In this document: positions 6,910 through 14,480 of the stretch, one piece after another | How the letters are laid out: each line of letters starts with the position of its first letter | How positions within the stretch are numbered: position 1 is the stretch's first letter | Assembly: GCF_002105535.1 (NCBI RefSeq) | Contig: NZ_CP015848.1 | Location: 3,576,926-3,640,925, forward strand | Length of the DNA: 64,000 nucleotides | From: Magnetospirillum sp. ME-1 | GTDB lineage: Bacteria; Pseudomonadota; Alphaproteobacteria; Rhodospirillales; Magnetospirillaceae | Reading direction: 5' to 3' | Made by a program: the position numbers and the translations under genes | The notes under the pieces: model-generated | What the model was told of the DNA's origin: nothing | The model's database searches: none | What the model saw: the letters and a program-made list of their open reading frames with translations, nothing else

Positions 6910-7695
6910 ATGTCCGAGGTCGAACCCATTCTGATCCGCTCCGACCAGGGGGGCGTTGCCACCCTGACGCTCAACCGCCCGGCGGCGCGCAACGCCCTGT
7001 CGGTGGCTCTGATGAGCGAGCTGGAAAAGGCCCTGGCCGCCATCGCCGCCGATCCGTCCGTCAAGGCGGTGGTGCTGGCCGCCAACGGCCCGGCCTTCTG
7101 CGCCGGCCACGACCTCAAGGAGATGCGCTCGCTCTCCACCGCCCAGCAGGTGTCGGCGGTGTTCGACCTGTGCTCAAGGGTGATGAAGGCCATCGTGCGG
7201 CTGCCCCAGCCGGTGATCGCCAAGGTCCATGCCATGGCCACGGCGGCCGGCTGCCAGCTGGTGGCCAGCTGCGATCTGGCCTATGCCGCCGAGACGGCGA
7301 AATTCGCCACGCCGGGGGTCAATATCGGTCTGTTCTGCTCGACGCCCATGGTGGCGCTGTCGCGCGCCGTGGGGCGCAAGCAGGCCATGGAGATGCTGCT
7401 GTCCGGGGTGCCGGTGGACGCCGTCACGGCCCAAGCCTGGGGGCTGGTCAACCGCGCGGTGGCGCCCCAGGCGCTGGACGGCGCCGTGGCGGAGATGGCG
7501 GGGCTGATCGCCGCCAAATCCTCCTACACCGTCAAGGTGGGCAAGGAGGCGTTCTACCGCCAGCTGGAGATGGGCCTGGACGACGCCTACGCCCATGCCT
7601 CCAAGGTGATGACCGAGAACATGCTGGCCCAGGATGCGGCCGAGGGCATCGACGCCTTCCTGGAAAAGCGCCCGCCGGTGTGGCGCGGCTGCTAG
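6910..7695 (+). CDS. Enoyl-CoA hydratase/isomerase (crotonase) family protein, catalytic glutamates not conserved
   Basis: The 261-residue protein has the crotonase fold: LTLNRPAARNALS at the N-terminus, FCAGHDLKEM for the first oxyanion loop and ATAAGCQLVASCDLAYAAE for the second. In true enoyl-CoA hydratases the two catalytic glutamates fall in GGCEL and in PEINIG. Here these positions read GCQLV and PGVNIG, so both glutamates are missing. It resembles the ECHDC3-like branch, whose chemistry is unclear. It probably binds an acyl-CoA but may not be a hydratase. It is divergent from the thioesterase gene and shares its operator. Confidence 0.8.
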   Translation: MSEVEPILIRSDQGGVATLTLNRPAARNALSVALMSELEKALAAIAADPSVKAVVLAANGPAFCAGHDLKEMRSLSTAQQVSAVFDLCSRVMKAIVRLPQPVIAKVHAMATAAGCQLVASCDLAYAAETAKFATPGVNIGLFCSTPMVALSRAVGRKQAMEMLLSGVPVDAVTAQAWGLVNRAVAPQALDGAVAEMAGLIAAKSSYTVKVGKEAFYRQLEMGLDDAYAHASKVMTENMLAQDAAEGIDAFLEKRPPVWRGC

Positions 7696-7719
7696 AAGCA
7701 TCGAGCGTTAAATCAGAGG
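7690..7719. repeat. Family C repeat, short copy at a stop codon
   Basis: TAGAAGCATCGAGCGTTAAA starts exactly at the TAG stop of the crotonase gene and continues TCAGAGGCG. It aligns with TAGAGCATCGAGCCTCAAAT at 1807 and with the inverted copy at the colD stop. Confidence 0.5.
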
Positions 7720-7724
7720 CGGAT

Positions 7725-7814
7725 TGTCACCCTGAGCCTCGGCGAAGGGTCTTTCAGGCACAGGCGGCAACCGCTTCGGGCTGAAAGATGCTTCGCCGAG
7801 GCTCAGCATGACAG
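7725..7814. repeat. Dispersed palindromic repeat, family B copy 1
   Basis: The element runs from TGTCACCCTGAGCCTCGGCG through GGGTCTTTCAG and CTGAAAGATGC to CGCCGAGGCTCAGCATGACA, forming a long imperfect hairpin. A second copy is at 18003-18092. It is non-coding and lies between convergent genes. Confidence 0.7.
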
Positions 7815-7847
7815 CACGATTCAGATTTGATGCGCGCCGCTAAAGCC

Positions 7848-8150
7848 CTATTGGAACTCGAACAGGGTCTGGAAGGCGGCGCGGTCCAGGGCTTCGCGCA
7901 CCGGTCCGGCGGCGCCCCGGATCACCACCTTGGTGCCGGCGGCGTTGGCGGCGTCGTAGATGTGGACGAACAGGCTCATGCCGGTGGAATCGATGACGTC
8001 CAGGCCGGACAGCAGGATGTCCCACTTTGCCTTTCCCACCTTTTCAAGTTCCGCCAGGACCTTGGGGAACAGGTGGGCCTCGGCGAAGGTGAGCCGCCCC
8101 TTGATGGTGATCTCGGCCCCGCCGCCGACCTCGCGGATGCTGTGTTGCAT
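7848..8150 (-). CDS. STAS-domain protein (anti-sigma-factor antagonist-like)
   Basis: The 100-residue product is a lone STAS domain. The strand ITIKGRLTFAEA and the phospho-serine region LLSGLDVIDSTGMSLFVHIYD match SpoIIAA/RsbV-type antagonists; the Ser in DSTGMS is the usual phosphorylation site. Such proteins bind anti-sigma kinases or other switch partners in the cytoplasm. It starts 11 bases after the chemoreceptor stop and is evidently co-transcribed with it. No kinase or phosphatase gene is next to it, so its partner is unknown. Confidence 0.82.
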   Translation of the reverse strand: MQHSIREVGGGAEITIKGRLTFAEAHLFPKVLAELEKVGKAKWDILLSGLDVIDSTGMSLFVHIYDAANAAGTKVVIRGAAGPVREALDRAAFQTLFEFQ

Positions 8151-8161
8151 GATCGTCGATC

Positions 8162-10210
8162 CTAGGATGCACGGATGGAGGTCAGGAAGGTGTCGACCCG
8201 GTCGCGCAGATTGGTGGCGCGCTCTGACACATCCTGGGCGGTCTGCAGCACCTCGGCCGAGGCGTGCTTGGTTTCTTCCGCCGCCTTGTTGACGCCGGTG
8301 ACGTTGGCGCTGATCTCGCCGGTGGCGGTGGCCACCTGCTGGACGTTGGCGGCGATCTCGCCGGTGGCGGCGTCCTGGCCGCGCACCGCCTCGGCGATGC
8401 CGGTGGCCACGCCGTGGACCTGTTCGATCACCGAAGTGATGGAGGTGATGGCCGAGACGGCGTCGCCGGTGACCTTCTGCACGGTGTTGATCTGGCCGGC
8501 GATCTCCTCGGTGGCCTTGGCGGTCTGGTTGGCCAGATGCTTGACCTCGTTGGCGACGACGGCGAAGCCCTTGCCCGCCTCGCCGGCCCTGGCCGCCTCG
8601 ATGGTGGCGTTGAGCGCCAGCAGGTTGGTCTGGGCCGCGATGTCGTTGATCAGGGCGACCACGGCGCCGATCTTGTCCACCGCCGAGGCCAGGCCGTCGA
8701 TCAGTTCGGTGGTGCGGCGGGCCTCGGACGAGGCCTCCTCGCTGATGCGCACCGAGTCCTGCACCTTGCGGCTGATGTCCTCGCCCGAATGGGCCAACTG
8801 CTCGGCCGAGCCGGCAGCGGTGCGCATGTTGACGGCGGTTTCCTCGATGCCGGCGGCCACGGCCGAGGCCTGGGCCGACGCGTCCTCCGCCGTGGAGGAC
8901 AGGGAGCGCGAGGTGGCCTCCAGTTCGGTGGCGGTGGAGGCCATGCCGGCCAGGGCGTCGGAGACTTCCTCGTTGAACTCGCGCAGAAGGTTGTCGATGA
9001 CCCGGGCGCGCTTGTCCTTGGTCCACTCGGCCTGGCGCCGCTCCTCGTCCAACTGGTCGGCGCGGATCAGGCCTTCCTTGAAGATCTCCACGGCGCGGGC
9101 CATGGCGCCGATCTCGTCGCCGCGCGTCAGGCCGTTGATGGCGACGGTCTTGTCGCCCTCGGCCAGCTTGGTCATGTCGACGGTCATTTCGGCCAGGGGA
9201 CGGGTGATGCCGCGGGCGATGACCCATACCAGGACGACGCCCAGCGTCAGCACGCCGCCGGTGATGACCAGATAGGCGTACAGGGCGCCCAGAGTGTTGT
9301 CGTGCCCCTTGTCGGCCATGTTGACCAGGGAGGCGGAGGCCAGGTCCTCCACCTGCTTCAGGAGGTCGATCTTCTTGGTGATGGTGTCGAACCACACCGG
9401 CGCCTCGATGCCGTCCAGATCGTTGGTGAAGGGGGACTCCAGCGCCACGGCGCGCATGCGGTCCACTTCCCTGGTCACCGGATCGGCGGCGACCTTCTCG
9501 AAGGCCTGGCGCAGTTCGGGCTCGGCATTCTTGACGAAGGTGTCGAAGAACACCTCCTGGCGGGCGATCAACTGGGCGAAGTTCCGGTGAAGCGCCGGCT
9601 CGAACTTTTTGGCGCCGAAGCCGCCGCTGGCGGTGGCGCGCTCTTGGCCTGCCCGCTCCTTACCCTGCAGCAGCTGGACATAGGCGACGATGGCCTTGGT
9701 GACGCGGGCGTCGCGGCTGACCACCGCCATCTCCTCGATCACCGCCAGCTGTTTGGCGATGGTGCCGGTGTAGTAGCCGGTGGCCTCGCCCAGCGGGATC
9801 GAGAGGTTGCTGATGGCGGCGCGCTTGTCGCCCAGGGCCTTGATGGCGTCGGCGGCGCCGTCCAGCTTGGACTTGAAGGCGGTGCCGTATGCGGCGGCGG
9901 GAAAATGCGCCAGAACGCCCGAGAGTTCCGCCAGCTTGGCGTCGGTCAGCTTGCGCTGCTCCGGCAGGCGATCCTTGAATTTTTCGCCCTTGCTGCCGAC
10001 GAACCCGGCCGAGGTGCCGCGTTCCTTCTGCAGCTCGTGGACCAGGGCGCTGATGGCCGGCGCCAGCCGGGCCAGTTCCTCGACCTGTTCCATCTCATCG
10101 GCCTGACGGGCCTTTTCGGACAGGGCCAGGCCGGCATAGACGACGACGGCCGCCAGCGGAATGATCAGCGCCAGGATCAGCCGGACCGCGATTTTGAAAT
10201 TATTGAGCAT
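8162..10210 (-). CDS. Methyl-accepting chemotaxis protein with NIT (nitrate/nitrite-sensing) domain
   Basis: The 682-residue receptor has an N-terminal membrane helix (about 8-29) and a periplasmic NIT domain (about 45-300) that begins with the typical [15 protein letters not shown] motif. A second membrane helix near 310-330, a HAMP domain and a long coiled-coil signalling domain follow. The hairpin tip, [20 protein letters not shown] then [17 protein letters not shown], is intact, so CheW/CheA coupling is expected. NIT domains are known or predicted to sense nitrate and nitrite. I chose ATG 10210, which places the basic residues and helix correctly; the longer frame adds 43 unlikely residues. 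A STAS gene follows 11 bases downstream. Confidence 0.88.
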   Translation of the reverse strand: MLNNFKIAVRLILALIIPLAAVVVYAGLALSEKARQADEMEQVEELARLAPAISALVHELQKERGTSAGFVGSKGEKFKDRLPEQRKLTDAKLAELSGVLAHFPAAAYGTAFKSKLDGAADAIKALGDKRAAISNLSIPLGEATGYYTGTIAKQLAVIEEMAVVSRDARVTKAIVAYVQLLQGKERAGQERATASGGFGAKKFEPALHRNFAQLIARQEVFFDTFVKNAEPELRQAFEKVAADPVTREVDRMRAVALESPFTNDLDGIEAPVWFDTITKKIDLLKQVEDLASASLVNMADKGHDNTLGALYAYLVITGGVLTLGVVLVWVIARGITRPLAEMTVDMTKLAEGDKTVAINGLTRGDEIGAMARAVEIFKEGLIRADQLDEERRQAEWTKDKRARVIDNLLREFNEEVSDALAGMASTATELEATSRSLSSTAEDASAQASAVAAGIEETAVNMRTAAGSAEQLAHSGEDISRKVQDSVRISEEASSEARRTTELIDGLASAVDKIGAVVALINDIAAQTNLLALNATIEAARAGEAGKGFAVVANEVKHLANQTAKATEEIAGQINTVQKVTGDAVSAITSITSVIEQVHGVATGIAEAVRGQDAATGEIAANVQQVATATGEISANVTGVNKAAEETKHASAEVLQTAQDVSERATNLRDRVDTFLTSIRAS

Positions 10211-10293
10211 GGGAGCCTCTCGGGCGTTCGAGCGTGGACTCGACGGCAGCCACGACGTCACGACTTGTTGCGTGGAGGCACGGCGGAATAGCG

Positions 10294-10320
10294 CCTCCGC
10301 CTTACATGATATGGCGGAGG
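10294..10320. other. Inverted repeat upstream of the chemoreceptor gene
   Basis: CCTCCGCC and GGCGGAGG pair around an 11-base AT-rich loop, about 85 bases before the receptor start. It could be an operator or leader hairpin. No clear promoter boxes were recognised beside it. Confidence 0.3.
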
Positions 10321-10413
10321 ATTGTATCGGCCAATCCATAAATCGTGACGGATTGGTGCAAATGCAAAACGTTCAAGAATATATGTAATATTACCTACGG
10401 CGAGGGGGTGCTT

Positions 10414-10743
10414 CTATTCGACGAGAATGTCGTGAGCGTACTCGAAGCTTTCGCCGGTTTCGTCGAACCAGGTCAACTTGATCTTGCCGCTGGAGGTTGC
10501 CACTGCGAAGAAGCTGGCGAACGGGTTGGCCGAGACCGCCTGATGCCAGTCGGCGCTGATCACCGGCTCGTTGTTCCAGGTGCAGGTGAAGCGGTTGATG
10601 ATGCGCCGGGGAATGGTCTTGCCGGCCCCGTCCTTGCGCAGTCCGGTTTCCATGTCGTGGCTGATCTGGGTCTTGATCTCGATGATCTCGCCCTTCTTGG
10701 CCTTGGCCGGGATGCGGACCTTGACGCGATCTGAATTGGCCAT
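10414..10743 (-). CDS. soxZ: Sulfur oxidation carrier subunit SoxZ
   Basis: The 109-residue protein shows the SoxZ pattern: VRIPAKAKKGEIIEIKTQIS, HDMETGLRKD, PRRIINRFTCTWN and a C-terminal SFEYAHDILVE. SoxZ pairs with SoxY to form the periplasmic carrier on which thiosulfate sulfur is bound and oxidised. It has no signal peptide and is expected to be exported with SoxY as a Tat hitch-hiker. ATG 10743 is six bases after the soxY stop. SoxA, SoxX, SoxB and SoxCD genes are not in the window. Confidence 0.92.
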   Translation of the reverse strand: MANSDRVKVRIPAKAKKGEIIEIKTQISHDMETGLRKDGAGKTIPRRIINRFTCTWNNEPVISADWHQAVSANPFASFFAVATSSGKIKLTWFDETGESFEYAHDILVE

Positions 10744-10748
10744 TGCCC

Positions 10749-11207
10749 TCAGCCTCCACAGCCGCCGATGGTGACGGTGACCTCCTGGCGGGCGATCCAC
10801 ACCTCGCCGTCCGAGGTTACCGCATAGGCCCGTACCGTCTGGGTCTTGGCCAGGCGCATGCGGAAACTGACCTCGGCGCGGCCCGAGCGCGGCGTCAGGT
10901 ACCAGGACGACACCACCGGATAGGGATTGCCTTCCGCCAGGACGTGGATGGCCTTGACGTGATCGGCGGCGGTCATGGGCGAGTCCACCGTTACGGTGAT
11001 GGGCTCGTTGGCGCCGCTGGCGGCCACGTCGCGCATCTTCAGCCTGACCTTGCCGTCCCTGGCCTTGAAGGGGCCCATCAGCTTGCGGGCCAACTCGTCC
11101 GCCTCCTGCGCGGCCGCCGGCGCGGGAAAGCCCAGGCCCGCCGAGGCGGCGGCCATGGCGGTTCCGGCCAGCACGGCGCGGCGGTTTACTCGCGTGGTGG
11201 TGTCCAC
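10749..11207 (-). CDS. soxY: Sulfur oxidation carrier subunit SoxY
   Basis: The 152-residue product carries a Tat signal (NRRAVLAGTAMAAASAGLG, cleavage near AAA-QE) and ends with the diagnostic swinging arm GGCGG, whose cysteine carries the covalently bound sulfur substrate. The middle GANEPITVTVDSPM is the SoxY core. I chose GTG at 11205-11207 because GGAGGAG lies just upstream; an ATG 66 bases further back has no ribosome site and would bury the Tat motif. It is co-transcribed with soxZ and probably with the upstream sulfur transporter gene. Confidence 0.92.
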   Translation of the reverse strand: MDTTTRVNRRAVLAGTAMAAASAGLGFPAPAAAQEADELARKLMGPFKARDGKVRLKMRDVAASGANEPITVTVDSPMTAADHVKAIHVLAEGNPYPVVSSWYLTPRSGRAEVSFRMRLAKTQTVRAYAVTSDGEVWIARQEVTVTIGGCGG

Positions 11208-11275
11208 TGTCGTCTCCTCCCCCTCCCCGGACTTTTTTCTTTCATGGTAGCGGAGGCGAGCGAAAGGGCGCAACC

Positions 11276-11291
11276 GAATATATCAATATTC
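11276..11291. promoter_or_regulatory. AT-rich inverted repeat before soxY
   Basis: GAATAT-ATCA-ATATTC stands out in a GC-rich setting, in the gap between the transporter stop and soxY. A related string, TTGAATATTAG, occurs at about 12468-12478 before the divergent transporter/tusA pair. It is a possible operator for an ArsR-type sulfur regulator (BigR/SqrR/SoxR class), by inference only. Confidence 0.35.
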
Positions 11292-11293
11292 TA

Positions 11294-12403
11294 TTATATG
11301 CGAAAACCCAGCAGCGTCTTCAGCCCGGCGAGCGGGCCGCCTTCCTCGAGGCTTTTCAGCCCCCACACGCCTCCGGCGACGATGGCGGCCAGCGCCAGGA
11401 ACGAGGTCATGGACAGGGTGGAAAGGCCGGTCAGCCCCTGGCCGATGGTGCAGCCCATGGCCAGCACGCCGCCGGTTCCCATCAGGGCGCCGCCGGCCAG
11501 ATGGCGGAGCATGTCGGCCTTGTCGGTGAAACTCTCCAGCATGAAGGTGCGGCTCAGGCGGGCCGAGAGGTGGGATCCGACGATGACGCCGCCCACCGCG
11601 GCAATGCCGAAATTGATGGTCGAGCCGGTATAGGTCATCAGATAGATCAGCCCGTCGCCCATGGGGGCGATGAACGAGAACGAGGCCAGGGCCACGGGAT
11701 CGAACTCGTCGGCGCCCAGAATGCCGGTGATGGCCCAGCCGGCGGGAATGGCGGCTCCGATGATTACGGCCCCGGCCAGCATGCGGCGCGACGCCCGGAA
11801 GGCGCCGTCCCTCAGGCACCAGGCCAGGGCGCCGCCGGCCAGGATGGTGACGCAGGCCAGACGGGCGGCCGTCCGCTCCAGCCCCAGGGTGGACAGCAGG
11901 GCGGGCAGGCTCTGGTCGGCGAGGCCCAGCCGGGCGGGGGCGAGGTTGGTAGTCTGCTCGATGGCGATGCGCTCGACCGCCAGCAGACCCTTCAGCGTCA
12001 TGGTGGCGAACAGCCCGATCATCAGGGCGACCACCAGGGACTTGAGGTTGCCGCCGCCCAGGCGCACCAGGGTCTTGGAGCCGCAGCCGCCCGCCAGGGT
12101 CATGCCGTAGCCGAACATCAGGCCGCCCAGGATGGCCCCGGCCCAGGCGATGGAGCCGCCGAGATAGATGGACTTGCCCAGGTCGACCAGCCCGGCCGCC
12201 TGCAGCGCCTGCGATCCCAGCATGGCCACCGCCATGGCCAGCACCCAGGCGCGCAGCCGCCGGCGATCACCCATGAACACCAGATCGGACAAGGCCCCCA
12301 TGGTGCAGAACTCGCTGGCCCTGGCCGTCCAGCCGAAGACCGCGCCCACCGCGAAGGTGGCCGTGCCGACAAGGGTGGTGAGCGGAATCTCGGACAACGG
12401 CAC
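11294..12403 (-). CDS. YeeE/YedE family (TsuA-like) sulfur-compound transporter
   Basis: The 369-residue protein is almost entirely membrane helices, about nine or more, built as two related halves. It has the family cysteine motifs: EFCTMGALSD near residue 33, TLAGGCGSKTLVRLGGGN near 105 and LAMGCTIGQGLTGLST near 310. In TsuA (YeeE), conserved cysteines line the pathway and pass thiosulfate into the cytoplasm. The neighbours soxY, soxZ and a divergent TusA-like gene support a role in importing thiosulfate or sulfane sulfur. The start is GTG at 12401-12403 because no better-placed ATG exists; its ribosome site is weak, so the true start may differ. Confidence 0.85.
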   Translation of the reverse strand: MPLSEIPLTTLVGTATFAVGAVFGWTARASEFCTMGALSDLVFMGDRRRLRAWVLAMAVAMLGSQALQAAGLVDLGKSIYLGGSIAWAGAILGGLMFGYGMTLAGGCGSKTLVRLGGGNLKSLVVALMIGLFATMTLKGLLAVERIAIEQTTNLAPARLGLADQSLPALLSTLGLERTAARLACVTILAGGALAWCLRDGAFRASRRMLAGAVIIGAAIPAGWAITGILGADEFDPVALASFSFIAPMGDGLIYLMTYTGSTINFGIAAVGGVIVGSHLSARLSRTFMLESFTDKADMLRHLAGGALMGTGGVLAMGCTIGQGLTGLSTLSMTSFLALAAIVAGGVWGLKSLEEGGPLAGLKTLLGFRI

Positions 12404-12537
12404 TCTCCATTCAACGGTGTCCAGGCTATCACCGCCGAGCGGGCGGCATCAATGGACTGGGACAGGATTGAATATTAGTGTAGCCTGATATCAGAGAGGC
12501 GGTCGGAACCGCTAGAACCATGCGAGGGAGGATGCGG

Positions 12538-12765
12538 ATGTCGAACACCGTTCTGGACGTGAAGGGCCTCAACTGCCCGCTGCCCATTCTGCGCGCCAAG
12601 AAGGCGATCAAGGATCTGTCGGCCGGGGCGGTGCTGGAGGTGATCGCCACCGATCCGGGTTCGGTCGCCGATTTCGACGCCTTCTGCCGCCAGACCGGCA
12701 ACACCCTGCTCAGCCAGGAGCAGGACAACGGCGTCTACACCTTTAAAATCCAGAAGGGCGCCTAG
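12538..12765 (+). CDS. TusA-like sulfur carrier protein
   Basis: The 75-residue protein has the SirA/TusA fold signature LDVKGLNCPLPILRAKKAI, with the sulfur-carrying cysteine in the CPLP motif, and a second half VLEVIATDPGSVADFDAFC. These proteins hold a persulfide and hand it to tRNA modification, molybdenum cofactor synthesis or sulfur oxidation enzymes. A TusA-like gene is commonly coupled to YeeE/YedE transporters, as seen here in divergent arrangement. ATG 12538 follows GGGAGG. The stop overlaps that of the amidase gene by four bases. Confidence 0.88.
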   Translation: MSNTVLDVKGLNCPLPILRAKKAIKDLSAGAVLEVIATDPGSVADFDAFCRQTGNTLLSQEQDNGVYTFKIQKGA

Positions 12766-13442
12766 CGCACGATCCGCAGAAGCGAGCGCAGGCGGCCGAC
12801 GCTTTCCTCGTCGATCAGCCCGTCCACCTTCCAGGGCCGGAAATGGCGCTGGAAGGCGGTGAGCGCCGCCTTGGGGTCGTGGATGTCGTAGCCCACGTGG
12901 GACAGGCCCGACAGCAGAACATGCTCGGGCGGCAGGGGCGTGGGCTCGCCGCACGGCCACAGGCCGATGCCGTGACGCTCGGCCAGGTCTTGCCACGGGA
13001 ACAACTCGCCCGGGTCCTGCTTGCGGGTCGGCGCCACGTCGGAATGCCCCACCACGTTGCGGGGCGCAATGGGGTGGCGGGCCAGGATCTCGCGGGACAG
13101 GCGGATCAGCGCCTCGATCTGCGCGGCCGGAAAGGCGCGGTAGCCGAATTCGTGGCCGGGATTGACCAGCTCGATGCCGATGGAGCGGGAATTGACGTCG
13201 GCCTCGCCCCGCCACGACGAGGCACCGGCATGCCAGGCCCGCATCTCTTCCGCCACCAGGGCGAAGACGCGCCCGTCCTCCTCGATGACGTAATGGGCGC
13301 TGACCTTGGCCTGCGCGTCGCACAGCCGCGCCAGGGCGGCCTCGCCGCTTTCCATGCCGGTGTAGTGCAGCACCAGCGTGTCGATTTGGGCCCCGGCGGG
13401 GCGCGGCTCGAAATTGGGCGAGGGGCGGGCGATGACGGTCAT
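12762..13442 (-). CDS. N-acetylmuramoyl-L-alanine amidase (AmpD-like, Amidase_2)
   Basis: The 226-residue protein contains an Amidase_2 zinc domain: LVLHYTGM supplies the first zinc His, SIGIELVNPGHE supplies the catalytic acid, and VGHSDVAPTRKQDPGELFPW supplies the second His and the Asp ligand. A C-terminal peptidoglycan-binding-like tail includes GYDIHDPKAALTAFQRHFRP. It cleaves the lactyl-alanine amide of peptidoglycan or anhydro-muropeptides. No signal peptide is seen, so it likely recycles muropeptides in the cytoplasm as AmpD does. Its ATG overlaps the stop of the upstream EamA gene by four bases. Confidence 0.88.
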   Translation of the reverse strand: MTVIARPSPNFEPRPAGAQIDTLVLHYTGMESGEAALARLCDAQAKVSAHYVIEEDGRVFALVAEEMRAWHAGASSWRGEADVNSRSIGIELVNPGHEFGYRAFPAAQIEALIRLSREILARHPIAPRNVVGHSDVAPTRKQDPGELFPWQDLAERHGIGLWPCGEPTPLPPEHVLLSGLSHVGYDIHDPKAALTAFQRHFRPWKVDGLIDEESVGRLRSLLRIVR

Positions 13443-14338
13443 GTTCCGGGCTCCGGTTCGTCGGCGCGGTGGATGGCGCGGCCGGGCAGCAATTCCACCA
13501 CGGCGACGCCGAGAACGGTCAGCGCCCCGCCCACCAGCTTGTGCCAGGTCAGCGGCTCGCCCAGCAGCAGAACGCCGCCGGCCAGCCCGACCACCGGCCC
13601 CAGCAGGGTGAAGGGCACCACCCGGTTGATGGAGTGCCGGGCGATCAGCTTGTACCACAGGGTATAGGCGATCAGGGTCGAGCCGATGACGGTGTAGGCC
13701 ACGCCGCTCCAGCCCTTGATCCCGGTGGCGGCCATGGCCTCCATCTGGCCGCTTTCGGTGGCCAGCGACAGGGCCAGCAGCATGGGTGCGGCCAGCAGGG
13801 CCATCCAGCCGTTCAGCGCCAGGGGATTGACGGGGCCTAGGCGCTTGATCACCACATTGGCCAGCGCCCAGGCCAGGCCCGAGGCCACCACGGCGACGAA
13901 GGGGGCTATCCGGGGCAGGTGGGGCTCACCCGCCAGCAGGGCGACGCCGACGAAGGACACCGCCAGGCCCAGGCCGCGCCCCAGCCCCAGCACCTCGCCG
14001 AAGAAGGCCCAGGCCAGGATGGCGGAAAAGGGGATGGACAGCTCGATGACGATGGCGGCGGTGGCGGCGTCCATGCCCGCCACGCCGAAGAACATCAGGC
14101 CGAAATGCCCGACTCCCAGCAGTAGGGCGAGCAAGAGGATGCCGGGCAGAAGGGCGCGGCCGGGCCTAAAGAACGGCGCCAGGACCAAGGCGGTGCAGGC
14201 GAAGCGCAGCGCGGTCAGCAGGAAGGGCGGCAACGTGCCCAGTGCCGTCTTCACCGCCACGAAATTGAGCCCCCAGATGGTGACGACCAGGGTGGCCGAC
14301 GCCCATTCCAGGGGGGACAGGCGGTTGGGCGCGGTCAT
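13439..14338 (-). CDS. EamA/DMT superfamily transporter
   Basis: The 299-residue protein has ten membrane helices in two EamA repeats: VTIWGLNFVAVKTAL in repeat 1 and PVNPLALNGWMALLAAPML plus GPVVGLAGGVLLLGEPLTW in repeat 2. Members export amino acids, metabolites or drugs; the substrate cannot be read from the sequence. It lies upstream of, and is translationally coupled with, the amidase gene. Confidence 0.85.
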   Translation of the reverse strand: MTAPNRLSPLEWASATLVVTIWGLNFVAVKTALGTLPPFLLTALRFACTALVLAPFFRPGRALLPGILLLALLLGVGHFGLMFFGVAGMDAATAAIVIELSIPFSAILAWAFFGEVLGLGRGLGLAVSFVGVALLAGEPHLPRIAPFVAVVASGLAWALANVVIKRLGPVNPLALNGWMALLAAPMLLALSLATESGQMEAMAATGIKGWSGVAYTVIGSTLIAYTLWYKLIARHSINRVVPFTLLGPVVGLAGGVLLLGEPLTWHKLVGGALTVLGVAVVELLPGRAIHRADEPEPGT

Positions 14339-14352
14339 GGCGTCTGCGTCCT

Positions 14353-14459
14353 TGTCATCCCGACGACCATCGGGAGGAGGGATCTCGTCCTGGCACGGCT
14401 TTTTCCGGTCGGCTCCGTCGGCACAGGCGGAGATCCCTCGGCTTCGCTCGGGATGCCAG
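14353..14459. repeat. Dispersed palindromic repeat, family A copy 2
   Basis: It opens TGTCATCCCGACGACCATCG and closes GCTTCGCTCGGGATGCCA, nearly the same as 1694-1800. The right end carries GGGATGCC in place of GGGATGAC. Confidence 0.75.
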
Positions 14460-14480
14460 GAAAACGGAGTGGTGAATGGC

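Noticed and set aside
8264-10291. A 675-codon plus-strand frame opposite the chemoreceptor
   Set aside because: It is the antisense shadow of a well-supported chemoreceptor. It has no recognisable domain.
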